In this document: positions 27,950 through 35,060 of the stretch, piece by piece | Numbering within the stretch: position 1 is the stretch's first letter | Layout of the letters: each line of letters begins with the position of its first letter | Assembly: GCF_030269545.1 (NCBI RefSeq) | Contig: NZ_BSTN01000026.1 | Location: 1-64,000, forward strand | DNA: 64,000 bases | Source: Actinomadura sp. NBRC 104425 | GTDB lineage: Bacteria; Actinomycetota; Actinomycetes; Streptosporangiales; Streptosporangiaceae | Direction: 5' to 3' | Notes under the pieces: model-generated | The model's database searches: none | What the model saw: the letters and a program-made list of their open reading frames with translations, nothing else | What the model was told of the DNA's origin: nothing | Program-made: the position numbers and the translations under genes

Positions 27950-28269
27950 CCAGCCAAGACGCCGATCCGCCTGGCGGATCGGCTTTCCCTGCCCCGCTAC
28001 GCGGGAGGGTCCGCTTCACCCCCGGCCTGAAGGCCGGAGCACTGCGGACAAGCCCGGTAGCGGGTGCTGCTTCGGGGAGTGGGGCTGCTGCTTTCGGGCT
28101 CGGTTGGTGCGGTGTGCGTCTGGTATGGACGGTGCGCTACCGCGCCCAAGCGGACGGTGACCGCTTCAGCAGGACAGGCTGGTGCGGGGCGGCGGGCAGG
28201 CTGCCGTGTGCGTGGCGGACGGGGCCGGCGCTTCGCATGCGCCGTGCCTCCCGGAAGATCCCCCGGGTT

Positions 28270-28491
28270 TCAGTACGTCGGAGGGGCGCTCAGGGCGTTG
28301 TGCTCCTTGCCGGTGTTGCCGCACATGCGACAGGGCTCGTCCACACGCGCCCACGAAAGCTCACCTTCGGCCGTCTGATGCGGGCGCTCCGGACGCCACC
28401 ACCCCGACCCGTGGCAGAACCGGCATGCTCGGTCGTCGCTGTCGCACCACTCGCATGGCACGTTCCCACAACGTGCGCGCTTGGTTTTCAT
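28270..28491 (-). CDS. Mini zinc-finger protein (CxxCxGxG type), downstream gene
   Basis: This 73-residue protein begins at ATG 28491, overlapping the previous gene's stop as ATGA. It has CEWC, CRFCHGSGWW and CRMCGNTGK, that is, DnaJ-like CxxCxGxG zinc-binding motifs separated by a polar spacer (RPERPHQTAEGELSWARVDE). No J-domain, membrane segment or signal is present. I do not recognise a named family; small proteins of this kind occur on actinobacterial mobile elements. The function is unknown. Confidence 0.65.
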   Translation of the reverse strand: MKTKRARCGNVPCEWCDSDDRACRFCHGSGWWRPERPHQTAEGELSWARVDEPCRMCGNTGKEHNALSAPPTY

Positions 28492-28643
28492 CGGCACTTT
28501 CCAGTGCCCCGGCAGACGTGGCAGTTCTCCACGCTCGTGCGCCATGTGATCGAACCGTCGTTCTCTTTCTGCGGCCGCTCGTAGGTGACTTCGCCCGATC
28601 CGGCACAGTGGCCGCACACCGGGAGATCGTCCTTGTTCTCCAC
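28488..28643 (-). CDS. Mini zinc-finger protein (CxxCxGxG type), upstream gene
   Basis: This protein of about 51 residues (from GTG 28643; ATG 28676 or 28739 are in-frame alternatives) contains CGHCAGSGEVTYERP and CHVCRGTGKCR, two CxxCxGxG half-sites able to hold one zinc. AGGGACGG lies about 11 bases upstream of GTG 28643. The last codons overlap the next gene by 4 bp, so the two are coupled. Both proteins have the same design (C4 motif, polar spacer, C4 motif), suggesting duplication, though their sequences differ. Confidence 0.6.
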   Translation of the reverse strand: MENKDDLPVCGHCAGSGEVTYERPQKENDGSITWRTSVENCHVCRGTGKCR

Positions 28644-29099
28644 TGAGACCCGTCCCTGGAAGACCGACCGCGACATTGCCGCCACCAGCATTCCGTACGG
28701 ACGGAGTCGCAGTCCATGATTCCCGTTGAGGTGCCGCACCCGTGCGAAATGACACGCCGTTGATCAGAACACCGGTCCGTCTCGTCTCTCACAGCGGGTA
28801 GACCGGTCCGCAGAATGCCGGTGGCCGGCCGCCGTTGCTGCCGGGCCGTTCGCGGTGGCGTCTGGTCGGCTGGTGTGCGGGATGGTCGCGCTGATGCCGC
28901 GCAGGGCAGATGGACCCGGTTTGCGCGACAGGAGTGGCCTTGTCGGCGCCTACCCGGACCGGTCGGGTACGAGGTCGTCCCGGCACTGTCAGGGCAGCGC
29001 GATGTCCTTTCGACACAGCCCGCAACTGCCGGGTCACCGCGGTGACCGGCGGACACGCTGGTGCCCCTCACCTTTGGAGGGCCCCACTCGTCCGTGCGA
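28644..29099. other. Intergenic region with no supportable gene
   Basis: About 450 bp between the zinc-finger pair and the MMPL promoter. Short frames exist on both strands but none shows a ribosome site, signal or family motif. It probably includes the promoter of the zinc-finger pair near 28650-28760. Confidence 0.4.
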
Positions 29100-29156
29100 T
29101 TGACACGGCCGCTTCATCGTGAGACATACTGTCTCGTGAACGAGTCATAGTGTCTA
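29100..29156 (+). promoter_or_regulatory. MMPL promoter with paired operator sites
   Basis: A consensus -35 TTGACA lies at 29100-29105. A perfect palindrome GAGACATACTGTCTC (29121-29135) covers the expected -10 region, and a related imperfect site GAGTCATAGTGTCTA lies at 29142-29156. Their centres are 21 bp (two helical turns) apart. This layout fits repression by a dimeric TetR-type protein, for which the nearby regulator at 34125 is a candidate (inference). Confidence 0.65.
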
Positions 29157-29174
29157 CCGCACGGGAGTCCTCTC

Positions 29175-31324
29175 GTGGCCGTCCTTCTTCACCGGCTCGG
29201 TCGGTTCGCGTTTCGTCGTCGTCGGCTGGTCGTCGTGCTGTGGTTGCTCCTTCTGGGGGTGACCGGTGTCGGAGCTGCGACGGTGTCCGGGACCACCACC
29301 AACACCTTCTCGATCCCCGGCACGGAGGCGCAGCGGGCGATGGATCGGCTTGCCGAGCGCTTCCCCGAGGCGGCTGTGGACGGCGCCACCGCCCGCATCG
29401 TGTTCGCCGCGCCCGGTGGTCGGACACTGAACGGTGCCGCTGAGCGGGCCGCCATCGAGCGTGTGGTTCGCGATCTGCGGAGTGTCCCCCGGGTGGCGGA
29501 CGTCGCCGCGCACACGGTGAACCCCAGCGGCACCATCGCCTTCACCCAGGTCACCTACAAGGTCGCGGCACCCGACCTCACCGGCGCCGACCGTCAGGCG
29601 CTGAAGCGGGCGGTGGAGCCCGCCCGGGCCGCCGGGCTGACGGTGGAGATGGGCGGTGAGGCTGCCGAAGAGTCTGCGGAGCAGAGCCTGACCGAGGCGA
29701 TCGGCCTGGTCGTGGCCGGGATCGTCCTGGTCGTCACGTTCGGGTCGATGGTCGCCGCCGGGCTGCCGCTGCTGACGGCGGTCCTCGGTATCGCCATCAG
29801 CGTGACCGGGGTGACGGCGGCCACCGGGTTCGTCGACCTCAACGCCTCCACCCCGACCCTCGCGCTCATGCTCGGGCTGGCGGTGGCCATTGACTACTCG
29901 CTGTTCATCGTCTCCCGCTACCGCCACGAACGCGCGTCCGGCCACGACGGCCCGGAGGCCGCCGGACGGGCGCTCGGCACCGCCGGATCGGCCGTCGTGT
30001 TCGCCGGGCTCACCGTCGTCATCGCGCTGGCCGCGCTGGCGGTGGTGGGCATCCCGGTCCTCACCCAGATGGGACTGGCCGCCGCGGTCACCGTGGTCGT
30101 GGCCGTGCTCATCGCGCTGACCCTGATCCCAGCACTGCTGGGCTTCGCCGGACAGCGGGTGCTGCCGAGGCGCCGTCCGGACACCGGCGGCATGGGGACG
30201 CGCTGGGCGCGCGGTGTCACCCGGCATCCGGTGCTCGCTCTGGCCGCCGGGGCGGCCGGTCTCCTCGTCGTCGCGGTGCCGGCGCTCGATCTGCGGCTCG
30301 GCCTGCCCGACGACGGAACCGCGCCCGCCGACACCACCCAGCGCAAGGCCTACGACCTGCTCGCCGACGGGTTCGGGGAGGGCTTCAACGGCCCGCTGAT
30401 CCTGGTGGTGGACGTCGCCACCAGCGGAGACCGGGCCGGGGCGGTGCGCCAGGTGTCCGGGGCGGTGTCCCGGCTCGGTCACACCGCCACCGTCACCCGG
30501 CCCACCTTCAACCGGGCTGGAGACACCGCGCTGCTCACGGTCATCCCGGACGGGGGACGAGCAGCCGGGCGACCGAGGAGCTCGTCTCGCAGATCCGCGC
30601 TCAGGCGGTCCGGATCCGGGCCGAGACCGGTGCGGACATCGCCGTGACCGGTCAGACGGCGCTCAATATCGACATGTCCGCCAAGCTCGGGGATGCGTTC
30701 ACGCCCTATCTCGGCATCGTCGTCGGCCTGGCGTTCCTGCTGCTCACACTGGTCTTCCGGTCGATTCTGGTGCCGTTGACGGGTGCGCTGGGGTTCCTGC
30801 TCAGCGTCGCGGCGACGTTCGGCGCGGTGGTCGCGGTGTTCCAGTGGGGGTGGCTGGGGGACGAGTTCGGTGCCCACGGCCCGATCCTCAGCGCTATACC
30901 GATCTTCCTGGTCGGTGTCGTGTTCGGGCTGGCCATGGACTACCAGGTGTTCCTCGTCAGCAGAGTCCGCGAAGGGCACGCGCATGGTGAGGACCCGTCC
31001 ACGGCCGTCCGCACGGGCGTCGGGCACGGAGCGCGGGTGATCTCGGCTGCCGCGATCATCATGGTGGCCGTCTTCTCCGGCTTCATGCTCTCCCCGGACC
31101 CAATGGTCGAGTCGATCGGCTTCGCCCTGGCCGCCGCGACCCTGTTCGACGCCTTCGTCGTCCGGATGACGGTCATGCCGGCCGTCCTGCACCTGCTCGG
31201 CCGCACCGCCTGGTGGCTGCCCGCGGGGCTCGACCGGATCCTGCCCGACATCGACGTCGAAGGCGCCCGGCTCACCGCCGGCCGCACGGACGACCAGCGG
31301 CAACCTCACACCACCCCCGTTTGA
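29175..31324 (+). pseudogene. MMPL family (RND-type) transporter with one frameshift
   Basis: Together the two frames give a full MMPL transporter of about 715 residues with two six-helix bundles separated by extracellular domains. Frame 1 (GTG 29175 to about 30555) includes LMLGLAVAIDYSLFIVSRYR; frame 2 (about 30560-31324) includes AMDYQVFLVSRVREGHAHGE. At about 30555-30560 the match shifts: a deleted base in GGGGGACGAGCAGC moves EELVSQIRAQAVRIRAETGA out of frame. The first frame then stops at 30647. It may be a true pseudogene or a sequencing error. The substrate would be a lipid or hydrophobic drug. Confidence 0.8.
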
Positions 31325-32008
31325 GGCGCGTCCGCCGTGCGCGACCTCCGCAAGTTCCGTATCTGCCCGGACGGAGTGCCATGAAGAAGACCCTGTCTGA
31401 CACGCAGCACGACATGACCGGCAAGACCGTGGTGATCACCGGCGCCAGCTCCGGCATCGGCGCCGCCGCGGCCCGCCGGTTGGCCGCGCAGGGAGCCAAC
31501 GTGCTTCCCGGCGGACGCTCACCCGAGCGCACCGCGGCGATCGCCGCCGAGATCGGAGCCGAGCCGCTCATCGCCGACTTCGCCGATCTGACGCAGGTCC
31601 GGCGGCTCGCCGGCGAACTGCTGGACCGGTGCGAGCGGATCGACGTCCTGGCCAACAACGCCGGCGGGCTGGTCTCCCAGCGCCAGGACACCCGGGACGG
31701 CCACGAACTCACCTTCCAGGCCAATCATCTGGCGCCGTTCCTGCTCACGATGCTGCTCCTGCCGCGCCTTCGGGAAGGCGGCCGGGCGACGCCGGCCCGC
31801 GTGGTGACGACCTCCAGCCTGGGCAACCGGTTCGGGCGTCTCAAGCTCGACGACCTGGAGTGGCGGCGGCGCCGCTACGGCGGCGGGTGGATCTGCTACC
31901 CAGTTCGTCGGCAGTGCTCCGGCTTTCAGGCCGGGGGTGAAGCGGACCCTCTGGCGTAGCGGGGCAGGGAAAGCTGGATCGCTCCGGGCGGTCCAGTGTC
32001 TGCCTGGT

Positions 32009-32420
32009 TCAGACCGGGCGGTTGTGCTGCTCGATGTACTGGCGCAGGACGCTGATCGGCGCTCCGCCCACGCTCCCGGCGAAGTAGGAGCCCGACCACA
32101 GCTTGTTCGCCCGGTAGTAGTGGCGGGTCGGCTCGGGGAACTCCTGTCGCAGCCGCCGGGAGGACACCCCCTTTCAGCGAGTTGACGAGCCGGGACAGGG
32201 CGACCTTCGGCGGGAAGTGCACCAGCAGGTGCACGTGGTTGGCCTCGCCGTTGAACTCGGCCAGTTCGCACTCGAAGTCCGCGCAGACGTTGCGCATGCC
32301 ATGCGCTTCAGATGCGTTCCGGTGAACACCGGATGCCGGAACTTGGTCACGAAAACCAAAAGGGGCGTGCAGAGCGAAAATACAGTGTCTACCAGCTCTG
32401 ATATCTCCCAGTTCAGCCAT
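32009..32420 (-). pseudogene. IS200-type transposase TnpA, decayed (copy 2)
   Basis: ATG 32420 begins MAELGDIRAGRHCIFALHA, but similarity then leaves the frame (VFVTKFRHPVFTGTHL is in another frame), returns for NVCADFECELAEFNGEANHVHLLVHF (with the HUH motif), and shifts again after VNSLKG. The expected end (QYIEQHNRPV with Tyr) is in the third frame at 32009. At least three frame changes make it inactive. Confidence 0.85.
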
Positions 32421-32452
32421 AAACCAAGGGTAAGCATCGGTAAAATTGTGGC

Positions 32453-33625
32453 GTGCAGCTCCGGTACAACTACCGCCTCTACCCGACACCAGGCCAGCGT
32501 CAAGCCCTGGCCAAGGCGTTCGGGTGCGCGCGGGTGGTGTACAACGACGCCCTGCGCGCACGGCAGCAAGCCCTCGCGGCCGGGCTGCCGTACATCTCCG
32601 ATGCCGAGCTGTCCACGAGGGTCATCACCGAGGCGAAGAAGATCCCGCAGCGCGCCTGGCTGGGCGAGGTGTCGGCGGTGGTGCTGCAGCAGGCGCTGGC
32701 CGATCTGAACACCGCCTACCGGAACTTTTTCGCCTCCGTCACCGGCAAGCGGAAAGGACCGAAGGTCGCTCCGCCTCGGTTCAAGTCCCGCAAGGACAAC
32801 CGGCAGGCGATCCGGTTCACCCGCAACGCCCGGTTCCAGGTCACGGCGGGCGGCGAACTGCGCCTGCCGAAGATCGGCGACCTGAAGGTGAAGTGGTCCC
32901 GGGATCTGCCCGCCGAACCGTCCAGCGTGACGGTGGTCAAGGACGCGGCCGGGCGGTACTTCGCCTCCTTCGTCGTCCAAACCCCCAGCCAGCCGCTACC
33001 GGAAACGACCGCCGAGGCCGGTATCGACCTGGGGCTGACGCATTTCGCGGTGCTGTCGGACGGCCGGAAGATCGCCAACCCGCGGTTCCTGCGCCGCGCC
33101 GAACGACGGTTGCGCAAGGCGCAGCAGGCCCTGTCACGCAAGCAGAAGGGCAGCGCGAACCGGGCCAAGGCCCGCGCCCGCGTTGCGAAGGCGCACGCTC
33201 GTGTCGCGGACGCGCGACGGGACTTTGCGCACAAGCTCTCCACGAGCATCATCCGCGAGAACCAAGCGGTGTATGTGGAGGATTTTGCGGTGTCCGGTCT
33301 CGGGCGTACCCGGCTCGCCAAGAGCGTGCACGACGCGGGCTGGTCTGCGTTTGTGGCGATGCTGGAGTACAAGGCCGCCCGGTACGGCCGGACGCTGGTC
33401 ACGATCGGCCGTTTCGAGCCCACCTCGCAGGTCTGCTCGACCTGCGGTGTGCTCGACGGCCCCAAACCCCTGCACGTCCGCTCGTGGACGTGCACGGCCT
33501 GCAGCGCCGTGCACGACCGGGACGTCAACGCCGCACGCAACATCCTCGCCGCCGGGCGGGCGGAGAGGCCAAAACGCCTGTGGAGACCGGGTAAGACCAC
33601 CGCTTGCAGTGGCGCAGGTCGCTGA
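32453..33625 (+). CDS. tnpB: RNA-guided endonuclease TnpB, IS605 OrfB type (copy 2)
   Basis: This 390-residue TnpB is very similar to copy 1, with the complete RuvC set Asp192 (GIDLGLTHF), Glu276 (YVEDFAV) and Asp357 (HDRDVNAARNI) and a CSTC/CTAC-type zinc ribbon that keeps its four cysteines. GTG 32453 starts MQLRYNYRLYPTPGQ. Differences from copy 1 cluster around residues 276-320 and in the last 20 residues, so it is not a recent duplicate. It stays open although its partner tnpA is ruined. Confidence 0.93.
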   Translation: MQLRYNYRLYPTPGQRQALAKAFGCARVVYNDALRARQQALAAGLPYISDAELSTRVITEAKKIPQRAWLGEVSAVVLQQALADLNTAYRNFFASVTGKRKGPKVAPPRFKSRKDNRQAIRFTRNARFQVTAGGELRLPKIGDLKVKWSRDLPAEPSSVTVVKDAAGRYFASFVVQTPSQPLPETTAEAGIDLGLTHFAVLSDGRKIANPRFLRRAERRLRKAQQALSRKQKGSANRAKARARVAKAHARVADARRDFAHKLSTSIIRENQAVYVEDFAVSGLGRTRLAKSVHDAGWSAFVAMLEYKAARYGRTLVTIGRFEPTSQVCSTCGVLDGPKPLHVRSWTCTACSAVHDRDVNAARNILAAGRAERPKRLWRPGKTTACSGAGR

Positions 33626-33718
33626 AGCAGGAACCCACCGAGGTGCCGCATGAGCGGCACGGCAGGAATCCCCGCCCTTCAGGCGGGGAGGACGTCAATC
33701 CACCACCAAGCTGATGAA
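33570..33718 (+). ncRNA. Predicted TnpB guide (omega/reRNA) region, copy 2
   Basis: The tnpB 3' end and the element's right end carry hairpins GTGCCGC-ATGA-GCGGCAC (33643-33660) and CCCCGCC-CTTCA-GGCGGGG (33670-33688), then GACGTCAA at the boundary. Bases 33699-33718 (SDR codons after the Tyr) would form the guide. The 5' limit is not visible. Confidence 0.4.
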
Positions 33719-34124
33719 CATCATGTCACCCGCGAACTGGTCCGCCGCTACCCGGAAGTCGCGGCCTACTCGTTCCACCCCGCCGCGGACGTCCGCGGCC
33801 CGCGCGGACCGGAAACGACCTATCCCCGGTTCGCCCAGGACTCCCGGGTGAGTCCCCTGTTCGACATGCCGCTGCTGCGCCGGTTCCGGCTCACCTCAGA
33901 GGACGGCGCGAAACCACTGGTCTGGCTCGCGTCCGCCCCCGAGGTACCGGCCCCGAACGGTACCTACTTCCATGGATTCCATCCCGGGAAGACCAACCCT
34001 CAAGCCGACGATCCCGTCCTGGCCGAACGGCTCTGGGACGTCTCCGCCGAGTTCGTCGAGGAGTTCGTCCGCGACGCCGACGTCGGTCGGTGACCCCGCC
34101 CACCCGCCGATACGCTATGCGCCG

Positions 34125-34694
34125 ATGGCGAGGAACCCTGCAATGCGCGACCACGTCGCGGCCGGCCTGCTCGAGGTCGCCGCGAGGGTGCTCGCCGAGC
34201 GCGGCGAACAGGCCAGCATGATCGACATCGCCGCGGCCGCCGGTGTGGCGCGGGCAACGCTCTACCGGTACTTCCCCAACCGCGACGCGCTGCTGCGGGC
34301 GCTGACGGATGCGGCGCTGGGCGAGCTCGCCGAGCGCATCGCCGACGCCCGGCTGGACGCCGTCCCGGTGCCCGAGGCCGTGGCCAGGCTGACCCGCGCC
34401 ATGGTCGGCGCCGCCGCCAAATACCGCGGTCTGGTGATCTTCAACAAGCCACCGGACATGGCGCGGGAGGCCGATCACGCCTTGACCGCACCCATCGGCG
34501 AGCTGTTCGAACGCGGCGCCGCCGAGGGAACGTTCCGCCCGGATCTGTCGACCAGGACGCTGATCGAGGTTTACGCGGGCCTGCTGGAAGGCTCGGTCAT
34601 CCGCGTCCTGCGGGGTCGCCTCGGTGTCGAAGAGGCCAGTGCGGCCGTCACGAAGATCTTTTTGGAAGGCGCCCTCGCCTGCCCGGAGGCCTGA
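34125..34694 (+). CDS. TetR family transcriptional regulator
   Basis: The 189-residue protein has a TetR helix-turn-helix (residues about 20-60; ASMIDIAAAAGVARATLYRYFPNRDALL) and a helical ligand domain. ATG 34125 follows TACGCT (34111-34116), a possible -10 that would give a near-leaderless mRNA; ATG 34143 is an alternative. Its place after the MMPL and SDR genes suggests it controlled them, perhaps through the palindromes at 29121-29156 (inference). The gene is intact although both likely targets are broken. Confidence 0.88.
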   Translation: MARNPAMRDHVAAGLLEVAARVLAERGEQASMIDIAAAAGVARATLYRYFPNRDALLRALTDAALGELAERIADARLDAVPVPEAVARLTRAMVGAAAKYRGLVIFNKPPDMAREADHALTAPIGELFERGAAEGTFRPDLSTRTLIEVYAGLLEGSVIRVLRGRLGVEEASAAVTKIFLEGALACPEA

Positions 34695-34726
34695 ACCACG
34701 AACACCCGCCGCTTTCTCCTGGGCCA

Positions 34727-34772
34727 CGGTGCAGCGGAACGCACGCGTGCACGCGTGCGTTCCGCTGCACCG
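34727..34772. repeat. 46-bp perfect palindrome
   Basis: The sequence from 34727 to 34772 is its own reverse complement: arms of 23 bp beginning CGGTGCAGCGGAACGCACGC meet with no loop. It lies between the convergent TetR and VIT/VWA genes. It could end transcription from both sides, but a loopless palindrome this long is unusual for a terminator. Confidence 0.9.
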
Positions 34773-35060
34773 CCGCAACCGGCCGCCCGCCCATCGGGAC
34801 CGATGGCCGAGCGGACAGCGGGCTTGTGGTGGCGGGTGGGTGCGGCTCGGTGGCGCTCGGGGCGGCTGGGGCCGCACTCCAGGGCATGGCGGCCCCGGTG
34901 GTCGGCCGGGTCGAAGGCGGAAGGTGACCTCCATGTGCATGCCGCGCCGCCGTTCCAGTTCGGCTGGATACAGCGGGTTGGCCTGGGGGCTGAGGGCCGA
35001 CGGGCAACACGGTCCGGCCGTAGCGGCTGGGGGCGGTGTTGGGTGGGTGGGGCCGGTCGG

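Larger units (their letters stand above)
26264..28056. mobile_element. IS200/IS605-family element, copy 1
   Basis: The element carries tnpB (minus) and tnpA (plus) diverging from a 14-bp gap. Ends were set by comparison with copy 2 (31900-33698). In tnpB orientation the left end begins right after GCTAC (plus bases 28057-28061), and the right end finishes in GACGTCAA (plus 26264-26271). Subterminal hairpins are seen at both ends (CCCCGCCC near 26273; CCGGCCTGAAGGCCGG near 28023). No target duplication is present, as expected for single-strand transposition. Both genes look intact here. Confidence 0.85.
31900..33698. mobile_element. IS200/IS605-family element, copy 2
   Basis: About 1.8 kb, closely related to copy 1. 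It begins right after the TAC Tyr codon of the SDR gene (31897-31899, context GCTAC) and ends in GACGTCAA at 33691-33698. Removing it joins TGC-TAC to TCC-ACC-ACC-AAG and restores the SDR active site, so the ends are well fixed. tnpB is intact; tnpA is not. Confidence 0.9.
31381..34093 (+). pseudogene. Short-chain dehydrogenase split by an IS605 insertion
   Basis: The 5' part (31381-31899) encodes a Rossmann-fold SDR with TGASSGIG, LANNAGG and SSLGNRFG and runs to a Tyr codon (GGGWICY). Copy 2 of the IS605 element follows. The 3' part resumes at 33699 with STTKLMNIM, so joining the halves restores the catalytic Y-x-x-x-K (YSTTK). A missing T just after (ATG-TCACC for ATG-TTC-ACC) shifts the rest, TRELVRRYPEVAAYSFHP, then GTYFHGFHPGKTNPQ to stop 34091-34093. 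The gene is broken twice. It probably formed an operon with the MMPL gene (56 bp apart). Confidence 0.85.

Noticed and set aside
25105..34772. A single intact integrative element from tRNA-Thr to the 46-bp palindrome
   Set aside because: No second copy of the tRNA-Thr end was found by eye to the right, and the integrase is only a fragment, so one element with defined ends cannot be claimed.
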